Assembly: GCA_033026295.1 (NCBI GenBank)
Contig: CM065184.1
Coordinates: 6,699,501-6,763,500 of the forward strand
Reading direction: 5' to 3'
Length of the DNA stretch: 64,000 nucleotides
Source: Channa striata
Taxonomy: Eukaryota > Chordata > Actinopteri > Anabantiformes > Channidae
In this document: positions 40,301-49,500 of the stretch, piece by piece
Position numbering within the stretch: the first letter of the stretch is position 1
Layout: each line of letters starts with the position of its first letter
Program-made: the position numbers and the translations under genes
Notes under the pieces: model-generated
Seen by the model: only the letters and a program-made list of their open reading frames with translations
Told to the model about the DNA's origin: nothing
Database searches by the model: none

Positions 40301-40456
40301 TACTTTGCAACAAAGCCCAGCCCCACAGGTGTCCTACTGGACTTATGGGAAGCTTGTCACCAAGGTGACGCAGACCTAGTCTCTCTGGCGACCGCGCTTG
40401 AAGAGATGGGCAAAAGTGAGGTGCTAGTTGTCATGACAACTGATGGGGATTGTTGA
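27829..40456 (+). CDS. unc5b: unc5b, netrin receptor UNC5B (5' exon outside window)
   Basis: Single-pass receptor for netrin-1 acting in axon and vessel guidance, and a dependence receptor that signals death when unbound. Fifteen constitutive coding exons: 27829-28059, 28314-28457, 28891-28994, 30058-30238, 30600-30767, 31251-31415, 35041-35235, 35663-36031, 36357-36444, 36841-37015, 37099-37338, 38605-38754, 39336-39500, 39621-39799, 40291-40456. All junctions are GT-AG with matching phases and give 906 codons before TGA, counting the codon split with the missing exon; I recall human UNC5B as about 945 residues. Domain order: two Ig domains, two thrombospondin type 1 repeats, a transmembrane helix, ZU5, UPA and a C-terminal death domain ending in DGDC. 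The linker reading SESSDYSEAEVLPDSFPSAP and the ZU5 start GGRLTIP fit UNC5B better than UNC5A, C or D as I remember them. The first exon enters in phase 1, so the signal-peptide exon (about 30 codons) lies upstream of the window. Confidence 0.95.
30600..31415 (+). other. unc5b: unc5b thrombospondin type 1 exons
   Basis: Two phase 1-1 exons, 30600-30767 and 31251-31415, each encode one thrombospondin type 1 repeat. The first carries the C-mannosylation type motif WSSWTEW followed by CGRGW. The second carries WTEWAKWSAC and ends in NCTEGLCAR. Being phase-symmetric, either could be skipped without a frameshift; I see no direct sign of that. Confidence 0.9.
33244..33276 (+). CDS. unc5b: unc5b 33-nt cassette microexon (juxtamembrane)
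   Basis: Between the second thrombospondin exon and the transmembrane exon is a long pyrimidine tract ending in AAACAG, then a 33-nt open segment, then the strong donor ATT|GTAAGT. The segment is phase 1 at both ends, so inclusion adds exactly 11 residues: the junction Thr is replaced by NKKIYIEHAGHS. From memory, human UNC5B has an 11-residue insert at this place beginning NKK, encoded by its skippable exon 8; length, phase, position and the NKK start all agree. A second in-frame donor (GCAG|GTCATT) would give a 27-nt version. With the exon the protein has 917 residues. This is a prediction from sequence only. Confidence 0.75.
33277..33318 (+). promoter_or_regulatory. YCAY cluster downstream of unc5b microexon
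   Basis: Five YCAY tetramers in the 42 nt after the donor: TCAT 33283, CCAT 33291, TCAC 33294, TCAC 33307, TCAT 33315. NOVA splicing factors bind clustered YCAY, and mammalian UNC5B exon 8 is reported as a NOVA2 target as I recall. Confidence 0.45.
33330..33372. repeat. (GT)n microsatellite
   Basis: GT run with GG interruptions, about 55-95 nt downstream of the microexon donor. Confidence 0.85.
35041..35235 (+). other. unc5b: unc5b transmembrane exon with DITD caspase site
   Basis: This phase 1-1 exon encodes the single membrane helix (about 35064-35138, VYAGLVGALLLCVILVLCVG), stopped by a basic YRRRCR motif. About ten residues inside the cytosol is DITD (codons 35166-35177), the caspase-3 cleavage motif I remember for mammalian UNC5B that releases the pro-apoptotic intracellular fragment. 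The acceptor is CCTCTTTCAG. Confidence 0.9.
35257..35295. repeat. (TC)n(AC)n compound microsatellite
   Basis: It begins about 20 nt after the donor of the transmembrane exon. It is a TC run followed by an AC run. Confidence 0.9.
35663..37338 (+). other. unc5b: unc5b cytoplasmic linker, ZU5 and start of UPA
   Basis: Exon 35663-36031 holds the variable cytoplasmic linker (HPSAPPDLTA, KIPMTTSPLLDPLPSLK) and opens ZU5 with LGGRLTIP. Exons 36357-36444 and 36841-37015 complete the core of ZU5 (VSLLVPPGTIPQGKFYEMYL, LSPVVSCGPTG, PVVLTLPHCA). Exon 37099-37338 contains ZU5-UPA joining sequence and early UPA (CHVLMEQLGTYGLVGQS, LQLALFAPRAP). In UNC5 proteins these domains pack with the death domain in an autoinhibited form; that is family knowledge. 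Confidence 0.88.
36112..36270 (+). repeat. teleost SINE 3' region
   Basis: It shows CCCTTGGGGAAGACACTAAACC, GCTGCCATCAGTGTGCAAGTG, GGCACTTTGGGCA, and AGAAAAGGGTTGTATAAGTG followed by CAGACTATTTA. Fish SINEs share GTCCTTGGGCAAGACACTGAACC-like text and an AGAAAAGCGCTATATAAATG end. It lies in the unc5b intron between exons 35663-36031 and 36357-36444. Confidence 0.75.
37339..38604 (+). other. unc5b intron, nothing notable beyond a microsatellite
   Basis: A 1.27-kb phase 0 intron. Apart from the GT tract at its start, it is AT-rich unique sequence. No exon or repeat family was recognised. Confidence 0.6.
37369..37397. repeat. (GT)n microsatellite in unc5b intron
   Basis: GT run beginning about 30 nt after the donor of exon 37099-37338. 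Confidence 0.85.
38605..40456 (+). other. unc5b: unc5b UPA and death-domain exons
   Basis: Exons 38605-38754 and 39336-39500 finish UPA (FKDSYHNLRLSIHDIPHTHW, TCKICVRQVEGEGQIFQLHT). Exon 39621-39799 starts after AATCCAG, the only nearby acceptor that keeps the frame, and runs through a short variable linker into the death domain (VGPYAFRLPDSIRQKICASL). Exon 40291-40456 completes it (YLNYFATKPSPTGVLLDLWE, LATALEEMGKSE) and ends in TTDGDC before TGA. The 120-nt intron at 39501-39620 is unusually short. Confidence 0.9.
39501..39620 (+). other. unc5b: unc5b short in-frame intron, possible retained intron
   Basis: This intron begins GTAAAG, ends AATCCAG, is exactly 120 nt, lies in phase 0 and has no stop codon in the reading frame. 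If kept in the mRNA it would add 40 residues between the UPA and death domains without breaking the frame. Confidence 0.6.
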
Positions 40457-42970
40457 TTGGTCAAGGAACAAGAGAGCAAGCTAAACAGTTTTTTTTGGCT
40501 CCAACATGATGAATAAACCTGCCTGAATATGCACACCCTGACACACATTACAAGCCCACAGAGCATTTTGATTCCTTCACATGAATTGTATTACTGCTGC
40601 CTCATCTCCACTTTTCACTGGCCCCTGATCAGCCACTGTAGCTACATATTCACCCCGACCCATTCACATGCACACTCCTGATTCAGCTTGAATTCTCTAA
40701 AGTAATGTTGGATCTGCAGGATGAGAAACCAATATGAAGGTATGGAGGTGTAACACAGGGATAAAAAAGTCATCTGGTGTGTGTGGTGTTCACTGACTTA
40801 TTCAAAGATTCAAAGTGAAACTATTCTTGTATATAATCAACAACGCTTTGGGAGGAACAGAAAATCATTATAAGATAAAATAAAATGCGCACAATAAGAA
40901 AAAGTCACAACAGCTATTATGGGATTACCCGTGTTTGAGTAGCAGCATGAAAGTGCATGATTTAACACCATCTCACCTCATGGCAGGGGCTTTTGTTTTC
41001 TGCATTGTCATTCTGTGTGCACAGTGAATGACAGGCAGCACCGACCTGTCTGCAACCTCCTCAGGCTATAGACACACTCCAGCACTCACACAGACAAACT
41101 TGTCATTAATCGGCCCTCATTCAGACAGGCTAGGTGTTCTCGCCTAACTGTTTCGACTGTCTGCAAACTGGATGAGTCTTCAAACCTTGGGCTTGTAGCT
41201 TTAGGTTGGAAAAAAAGCTGCCTGTCCTTTATGGTAGGAGGTTGAATTGGGAAGTTTGTTTAAGACCAACTCTTGATATTGTACCAACAAATGCCTCAAA
41301 GCCCTGGCATATCATTCCAACTCACAGGGGTGTTTTTCCTTCATCTTTCCTCGCATTCCTCTATCGCTCTGCCACTGTTGAGCACAAGCTGCAGGAGAGC
41401 TTTTGGGTCATCCCATAAAAGTTTCCTTTGGGGAACGCTTTTTATGTTATTATCCATATTTGTGGATTTTTTTTTCATTGTTTTGCTCTTGCGATCATAT
41501 AGAAGCTGTTTTATCATTTGTGCTTGTTTAGTCTACTGAGCTGCTGTGTATTTTTTTTTTTTCATTCTAGTTGAACAGGCCAAATGAGAGCATTAGGTGC
41601 GCAGTGGATGTCTCAGTTGTGAATGACAAAGCTATTTGTTATTTTTAATGTTGTGTGTCTATTCAAATTGTAAAATACACTGTAAAACATGATTAGAGAT
41701 CGTCATATGTCCAAGTGAAAATATTTTACACTGTATTTTGTAGGCAATTTTTGTTTCATGTAACGGAAGCAGTTCCCACTGTTCAGAGATGAATATTGCA
41801 GAATAGATTAGCCTTGCCTTGAATCAACTAGACAGCAAGAGACCATAAAATGTTCCTCAACACTAACTGCATTATGTTTCAATCTATTCTCTGCCCAGCC
41901 ATTCATCACGCTAGAAAATCATTGTCTCCCTTTCCCCAAATGTGTTGTCCACCTTTTTTACCAAGCGCCTGCTTTGTGGTCAGGGTCCTCAAGTTATTTG
42001 CATTATCAATATTGTTCTGTCATTTATTGTTAGACAGGAGTTGAAATGCTGTCATCTGTAACTTTGTCATCACTTAAGTTCTGTGTGTCATTGAGTCTTT
42101 TTTTCCCTCAAAGCAAAAAAAAAGTGTTCATATTTTTAAAACCACAAAAACCAAAACACAGGCAGTATCCCTCCTCTTCAGCAGTGAGTCATGTCACTGT
42201 TTTGTATGAATGAACTCAAAACATAAGTGTGTGTGTGTGTATGTGTGCGTTTGAGTGGGTATGTGTGGGCAGGTGGGTGTGCTCATACAAGTGCACACAC
42301 TCACAATCTGTCATTTCTCTTTGTAAGTGCTATGCAAGTACAAAAGAACAGCAAAGCGTTTTGACTTCTTTTGTTTCCTGGAAGAGTAATTCTATTTTTT
42401 CAGATCAGGGCATTGACAGGGTTTTGATTTTATATACAATTTTGGTGGTGGTAACCTGGGTGGGAATTCTCCATCTGGATCAGAAAAATTGGATCACCGA
42501 CCAAGGAAGTGACTACAGGAAAAGCACATGTAGGAGAAACAAAACAAAGTATGGTGGTAAGAAGACAAGTTGTCATGAACTCGTGCCCTGCAGGTTTTTC
42601 CCTATGAGGAAATATCTGAACATGACCTTGGATCCCTGAACACTGTAGGACTATTTTCTTTACTCAAATCTTGTTACAGAGACTCTAGCTGTAGGCTATA
42701 GTGTTTATTTGTCCAGATTTCTCGAGTGTTTGTTTGATCTTTCGCCATAGCTCTGGATAATTTATGCTGGAACTGGACTTGACTCTACCTTGCCTCCCAT
42801 CAAAGAGAAGAAACTTAGCCTTTGTTCAAGAAACATTTTTACAACAAAGCTAAATGAATTCAGTGACATTTTATCTCTGTAAAGTTCCAATTGTACATAA
42901 ACATCTAGCCTTCTTACCTGTAACTAAATATAATTTTTATGCAATAAATTATATTTCTTAGTTTAACAAC
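40457..42970 (+). other. unc5b: unc5b 3' UTR (inferred extent)
   Basis: After the TGA at 40454-40456 there are about 2.5 kb without a supported reading frame. AATAAA hexamers occur at 40512-40517, 40879-40884 and 42943-42948. The last is followed by a GT-rich stretch (GTGTTTGTGTGTTTTG), as expected downstream of a cleavage site, so I take it as the main 3' end. A (GT)n tract at about 42226-42250 lies inside. Use of the earlier hexamers would give short UTR forms. Confidence 0.55.
42943..42948 (+). terminator. unc5b distal poly(A) signal
   Basis: AATAAA followed within 40 nt by a GT/T-rich element. It is the strongest candidate for the unc5b 3' end before the slc29a3 promoter. Confidence 0.5.
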
Positions 42971-45100
42971 TGTGTTTGTGTGTTTTGTTTTTAGTGAATT
43001 AAAATGTGTTCATTCAAAACCAAATAATGTAGCGTGACCAAATTTGTTTATGGACAAAACACTGGTAAATGGCATCTGTGTTTTTATCAGTTACACCTCA
43101 TTTTCGCTGAAAATTCAGAACTACTCAACCTGTCCCGCTTTTCCTCACACCTCGATGGAAAATTCCCTCAAGGCCCATTTAGCTTTGAAAGCTTTTAACC
43201 GCCAGTCTGTCCGGCCTTCAAATTAACAAGGTTGTAGAGACACTTACAGTGGCCTTTAAAGATTTACTCTGAGCATTTAGATTGAGCATTTTATACTCAA
43301 TTTTTTTATTGGCACAGGATGTGTGGGGATTCTTCACATTAGGCTCTTATGTTGAGAACAAATATCCCTATGAGTCATCTGAAGTGAGTGTGCATTGCAG
43401 TATAGTCTTAATGGCAGGCAACACTTTGCACCTCTGTCATTAGATGCATTGCTACTTGAGAACTGATATGCCACCCTTCAGTGATTGAGTTAATTCAACC
43501 GTTCTGCACAAAGTTGGCTCATAAAAAAATGACTGCAGCTTCACCCCAAATGCTAAACACTATTCGGCATGTTTTTGTTACTTGTTAGTGAATAATGACA
43601 CTTGAATATTTAAAACAAATTCATAAATTCCCAATCAACAATACATACACTTATGTATTTTGAGATGGTAGTATTAGTATTGAAATATTTTAAATAAATT
43701 CAAGGATTTATGAAAACAATTTTTTTGTATTATTTGTGCAGATTCGTACTGCAAATTTAGATCTGTACTTGCCAAGGGGAAGACAGACTCTTAGCTGTGA
43801 GTTTGGTGGGTTCCACTGATTTGGCCAGTGATTCATTTGATAATGATTAGCTTTGTCCATTCACACGTTGCAAAAAGCCAGGGGTCTGTATCTGTGCCTT
43901 CCCATCAAACAAACATAATGACTTGGTTTCATATTTGTAAACCAATATGTGCTGTATGTGTATAAACAGCTCCTCTCATATGTGCTGTAATTGGTTTCAT
44001 GTGCTGGACAGGTGCAGTTACACACTTTTAAAGGCTGTCCTCTGACGCCCTCTCCTGGTAGATGCCAAGGGTGACACAGTTTCCGATGTGTACTCTGCAC
44101 ACAGGTAGGTGGTTGTTAATAGTAGCACTAAAACTAATATAATGGTAATGTATTAATATACACTACAAGTCAAAAGTTTTCATTAATGGTTTTCCTTTAT
44201 TTTCATGTAGATTCTCAATAAAGGAATCAAAACTGTGAATGAACTGAAGACTTACACTTCACAGGTGTGAAGTGAAAACAATTTTTTGCCTTGTTGAGAA
44301 AATAAAAGAAAACCATTAGAGAGACAAGGTGTGTTCAAACTGTTGCATTGTAGTGTACATCAACATAATTCCAAAATCTCAAAGTCAAAGAGTAATCTTT
44401 TGAATGTGAAATCCTCTATTCTTAGAGTTTCTTTACTGGTAATAACAGATGTACAAGGGGAGATGAGGTTGCAGTTCATTCTATCTGGGAGGGATATAGT
44501 TTGAGTCTTTTTATTTACATAATATTTGAAGGTGAGGTTTAGAAGTATTTGTATTGTTTCCCTAGATATCACTTGGAATTCATGCTTACCATTTTTACTT
44601 TTTTTAATGGGATTTGTAACCCACATATTTCACCAATCAAGTACCAATTAGAAATCAAGGAAAATTTTAATATTGAACAAGCAACACATGGGTTAATAAC
44701 ATTTATTGGGCAGACACTTACATCTTATATTTTAAAATTTTATGACCTACTTTACCAGTGATGTCACATGATTTATGTACAGTATCTAAAATCAAAACAT
44801 TTTCAGAGAAACCTTTCAGTTCAACTTTAACTGAAGCGTTTTCGCTATTTAAATCTTTATCAATTAGTCTGAGTAATAAGTATGCATTTCCATAAATTGT
44901 TGCTATATTTCTTCATTTTAAATCTGATTTCTACATTGTATTTAATTCATTTCAGAAGGAGCTTTTAAACGTTCCGAGTTCATAGCTGTTGAAAACATCT
45001 GCAATAATGCAGCATTATTTAAAAAAGTAACATCTCCAATCATTTATTTTGTATTTTTATTTTTTAAATTAATTTCTGCGTGCTTTTATTTATCAAATGG
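42971..45100. other. intergenic region between unc5b and slc29a3
   Basis: About 2 kb, AT-rich, without a supported gene. It contains the Tc1-type MITE at 44161-44355 and otherwise AT-rich unique sequence. No tRNA or conserved coding stretch was recognised. Confidence 0.5.
44161..44355. mobile_element. Tc1/mariner-type MITE, 195 bp
   Basis: The unit begins CACTACAAGTCAAAAGTTTT and ends in a matching inverted sequence (reverse complement of the end: CACTACAATGCAACAGTTTG). It is flanked by TA on both sides (44159-44160 and 44356-44357), the target duplication of Tc1/mariner elements. There is no coding capacity. This opening resembles nonautonomous Tc1-like repeats seen in many fish genomes. 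Confidence 0.75.
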
Positions 45101-45339
45101 CTGCAACAGAAATGAAGCTGACTGCCCTACTTCCGGAATTTGGTCCGGCTGTTAAAATTGTAGAATGGTTTACTTTTCACCTTGCATATTTTATTTAGGT
45201 TATCAAAATATTTTGTTTAGATGTCCAACTTAACTTGTTTCTGGGTGCAAAATGAGCATCGCTTAAATTTAACTTACGTTTAAATTCTACAGTATTTACG
45301 TTTTTACTAGACCCTCGTTTGGGCTTTTATTGTGAAGGA
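45101..45339 (+). promoter_or_regulatory. slc29a3 promoter region (inferred)
   Basis: This lies directly upstream of the predicted first exon. It has an ETS-type site ACTTCCGGA at 45129-45137 and a local rise in CpG toward 45340-45430. No TATA box is placed convincingly. The start site is not determined. Confidence 0.35.
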
Positions 45340-45471
45340 GTCCCGGCCGTGTGTTGTTGTTCCACTTACTGCGGACAGACCGACGGGCTTCGTGTATCAG
45401 CTGGACAGAAAAGCGACTGTCTGCGGGTTCGTGTGTCGGCAGAAGATTCAGAAGCCAGAGATTCTCCATCA
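45340..45471 (+). other. slc29a3: slc29a3 noncoding exon 1 (5' end approximate)
   Basis: A CpG-rich stretch ends in a strong donor, CCATCA|GTGAGT. There is no coding frame joining it to the slc29a3 start, so I read it as 5' UTR. The 5' limit is a guess. A possible extra noncoding exon (about 46188-46290, acceptor CACTATAG, donor AAAAT|GTAAGC) lies between it and the first coding exon. Confidence 0.5.
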
Positions 45472-45563
45472 GTGAGTTATATGTTTATTCATTATTAAAG
45501 AGGGGCCCAACACTTTGGGCGACGTTTGTGAACACTTTGTCATAGCTGGAATATTCACTTCAT

Positions 45564-45579
45564 GTTAGCTAACGTTAGC
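45564..45579. repeat. palindromic GTTAGCTAACGTTAGC motif near slc29a3 exon 1
   Basis: Identical to the 16-mer in psap intron 1. It lies about 95 bp downstream of the slc29a3 exon 1 donor and is followed by TTAGCTTC. Such TAGC/AACGTT strings are frequent near fish first exons in my experience of such sequence. Confidence 0.85.
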
Positions 45580-46403
45580 TTAGCTTCTAAAAGCGCTTGT
45601 AATGTGCGCGGTGGCTGCAGTAAACACAGATAAACGTGTGTGTTTATGACAACGAAGACCCTGACAGAAGGAGCAGATTAATGTGGCTTGTGAAAACTCT
45701 GATGATCCCAGCCGACAACAGTGACCAAGACGTGTTTCCGTGAATGAAAGAGCTGGAGTGTAATGTTAAAGTCGGTTTGTGTAATCTCTCGGCTGAGTGT
45801 CATGTGAATGCTGGTTCCTTATTAGTGGCAAACGTGATAGTTTCATGTGCATTGTCAGCTCTATGCCCAGTGTCGTCTGTAGCCTCCTTAAGTAGCTGAA
45901 TAATGAGCTCTTGTGCATGAAATGTCACTAGTGAACGTTTCTTTTTTTTTTCTCCTTGTTCTTGTGTTTGCACTGATTCTGTTCCGTGGCTGTTCTGACA
46001 TGCATTCATCACCATAACACCTGAACTTGTAGTTTTTAGAACGCGTGTAGTTGTGGAATAAAAGTACACTGATTGTAGAAAGTGTGCATAACAAGTCAAA
46101 AAGACGTGTGGAGAATTTCCAGGTCGTGACTTGTGGCGAAAAATATGTAAATATGCTTCTAAATTAAATCTGTCTTTTGGCACTATAGGTTGCTCAGAGC
46201 TGTACCAGGTGTAGCGCAGAAATAGGTCCAGGTTATGGCTTCACAGTACACATAGTCCATTTCTTCTTTTCTGGACAAGAACAAGAAAATGTAAGCCTCA
46301 TCTAACTTCGCTTATTCCAATAATATTATAGTGTGACAGATTTTCTTTTTTTTAACTTGTGATTATTTTTCTTCTCTCTTACAGCTCTGGTCTTTGTTTT
46401 TAG

Positions 46404-46538
46404 ATGTGTCAACTACTCTTTTGTTACTTTGTGAATCGCCTTTATTCTGTCTGTGAAAATGGACAGCATAGAACCAGCTCACACCAATCTCAACTCCTCC
46501 TATGTTCCAAATGTTCTTGGCGACCACCATATATCTGA
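46404..46538 (+). other. slc29a3 overlapping upstream ORF
   Basis: An ATG 55 nt upstream of the slc29a3 start, in another frame, opens a 44-codon reading frame that ends (TGA) 80 nt inside the coding sequence. Its context is poor (T at -3, T at +4), while the main ATG has A at -3 and G at +4, so leaky scanning is likely. Confidence 0.45.
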
Positions 46539-49500
46539 GGATGAAGAGAGCGAGGATTCGAGTCCTTCTGCATCACTTCTGCCCAGACATTCCTCAGTGC
46601 CTCTAGCTGTTCGCTACAGTCCAAAGGACTCCTACTGTTTGGTGTACATCATCTTCTTTCTGATGGGCATCGGCTCCCTGCTGCCCTGGAATTTCTTCAT
46701 AACCGCCAAACAGTACTGGCTCTACAAACTTAGTAACAGCACTCATGGCAGCAGTGTTCAGGAGCAACATTCAGACCTCATTGTGAGTGAGAGTGGTACT
46801 AAATACAACTGCAAACACAAATTTTCAGTACCTGTCTGTGTACAGATGCACGTGCTGTTTCACAATTTGGACAGAAGATTCACTGAAATTGACAATTTTG
46901 TATTAGGCTGAAAGATTAATTTACATTTAGACAATTGATAGATGTTTTTATACAAAGTTACAAATGAGGTAAAAGGCAAGGAAAGAGCTACAAAAATTTT
47001 ATTTCGTGAAATACAAGTGCAAAATATAATGCATAGGAATCTATTTTGTTTTTAGATTTTAGGACATAGGGAGTTGTGGAAGAGTTCACTGGCAGAGTGC
47101 GAGCAGGATTTTAGACCTGAATGAGAGATTTGAGGTAGGCAGGTGCTGTTGAGTTGACCACTCTGTAGATAAGAGTCAGAGCTTTAAACCTGATGCAGAC
47201 AGCTACAGGAAGCCAGTGCAGAGGTCTAAACAGTGATGTGATGTGTGTCCTTTTTAGCTCATTTAAAAAAGAGAGATGTGCTACTGCTAAACAAATTATG
47301 TTTAACTTGCAGCAATAACTGGCTGACAAAGCCCTGGTGAAATCAAGTGCAGATTCTCTTAAATTTGATTATTTATTTGCGTCCCAAGTATGAAAACGTC
47401 TTAAGTTCACGTCCAGTAAATCGAAAAAAGGGGTCATTTTCTGTATAAATTAGAACTAAAAATGGCCAAATAAAAATAACTTTATTTAGAAACTTATTAG
47501 TCTATACTTGAAAAGTAGAAGGTTATTCTCCATGAGATGGAGCCAAGAAATTAAAGATTTAAAAGGTATACACCGTAGTCCCCAGAGGTGTGCCGCAACT
47601 GGATCCAGCCAGGACAAAAGAACTGGAGAGTGGGGGCTCTGCATCATGTGCAAGGCTCCCTCTATTAGCATGGACACCGCTCCATAGTGAAGAGACGTGC
47701 CATTCCCTTTATGCATTGACTGATTGGGGATAACTGCATTTTGCTGCTAGACAATGACCTTAAGCAAAACCTTCCTGGTTTTGTAAGAATGGTTTGAAAA
47801 ACAAAATAGCAGCTTAAATACTCCTTCTCAGATTTCCTCTGGATTCCTGAAAAGGGCTGTTAAGACTTGTTAAGCTAAAACACCAGACCTGAACCTTTTC
47901 CAACTGTTTTGTGAGAATCTGATTCGTAGGGGGAACAGAGGTCGGGAACACTGCCCAGCCAAAGCTTTGCAGAAAATCATTCCTAAATATCTGCCAAACT
48001 GATCAGAATGCCACAGATTTATCAGGCAGTTATTGCTGCAAGATAAAGGAAAGTTTAATATGCTACTTTGATTTCACCATAATTCTTAGCTCATACATAC
48101 TTAAAAATGAATTATATTTAGTGTGTGTGTTTTGTCTATTTACAACATTTGATTGAATACCATTGTCACATGATAATAGAATCACAAAAGTGTGTAACTT
48201 TTTTGTGATGTTTGGAAATAGTTGCAATATTGGTAGTGAATATGTTTTTCACAATTCATATTTGTTTAAAAAATACAAATAATAGTAATTACAAACAGCT
48301 GTTAAACAATCTGCATGAGTTTTTTGAGATGCATGTTTGCTTTGATTTAATTTCAAAGACAGTAAAAAGTAGGACTGAATGCATTTGACTTACTTTTTTG
48401 TTGCCTCCTTTTAATTCCTTTTTGTGTGAAATACTATATGACTGCATGAATATGTCCTCCTATGTGCAGGCAAATTAAAATTATTTTATAACTACTTCCA
48501 GGACTACTTTGAAAGTTATCTGGCCATCGCCTCTACTGTGCCTTCTGTGCCATGTCTGATACTCAGCTACGTCCTAGTTAACAGGTGGAGTCATCATTCA
48601 CACAAACACACACACAGCAAACTCATTGTGGGTTCAGTTTTGTGTTGATTCTCTCACTCTCTTGCTGTTTGGTCCAAATTGTATGTTGGACAGTTTCAGT
48701 GATACATTTGTTCTATCTGGGATCATATACATTTATTACAGTAAAAACAATGTACAGTGCTACTTTATGAACTGCTTCTTTAATTTCTGTCAGTATACAT
48801 CTGAAATAACAATGAGCAAAGACATTTTTGTCATTTTGATTAAAAAGCATCTGCAGCAGAAAACATTTTATTATAATCGCTAATAACTTTCTATCTAACA
48901 TTTGGGTGGAAATAGTCAAAATTGGACACACACCAACTGCATGTTGTACAGACTGTAGATTATCTTTGATAAGCTCTTATATAATACTTGTACACCTTTT
49001 GTGTGTGTGGTGTTGGTAGGCTGTCTCCGAAAGTGCGGATTATTTTGTCTCTCCTTGTGACCCTGTTGGTGTTTGTGGTGACCACGGCGCTGGTGAAGGT
49101 GGACACATCAGATCACAATGTGGAGTTCTTTGTTGGTACGCTGGTCAGTGTTGCTGTCGTCTCTGGGGCCTCTAATGTTTTCTCTGGGAGTGTTTTCGGG
49201 ATCAGTGGGCGATTTCCAATGAGGATCTCTCAGGCCCTAATATCAGGTACAGTTGTTCAAGCCACTATTTTCCTTATCACGTTCATACAGTATCACTGTA
49301 CATTTTCACATAAATACACAAAATTCAATGTCCATAAAAAGTATCCTCCTCCCGTGGAAGGATTATCTCCTTTCATTTGGTTATTTATTTTTATTTAATT
49401 GTTTTAAATACTGAACCATGGTTAATGTAATTTAGCTTTTTGAAAAGAAAGACATACCTTTGACCCTAACTATTGCATTGTTATCTGCATGGGCCTCACT

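Larger units (their letters stand above)
46783..48501 (+). other. slc29a3 intron with transposon remnants
   Basis: The 1.7-kb intron after the first coding exon. It holds a minus-strand LINE fragment (47111-47329), a plus-strand decayed Tc1-like transposase (47735-48060) and AT-rich unique sequence. Confidence 0.6.

Noticed and set aside
44037..44062. CTCF-like text GACGCCCTCTCCTGGTAG
   Set aside because: It needs a one-base insertion to fit the core; too weak.
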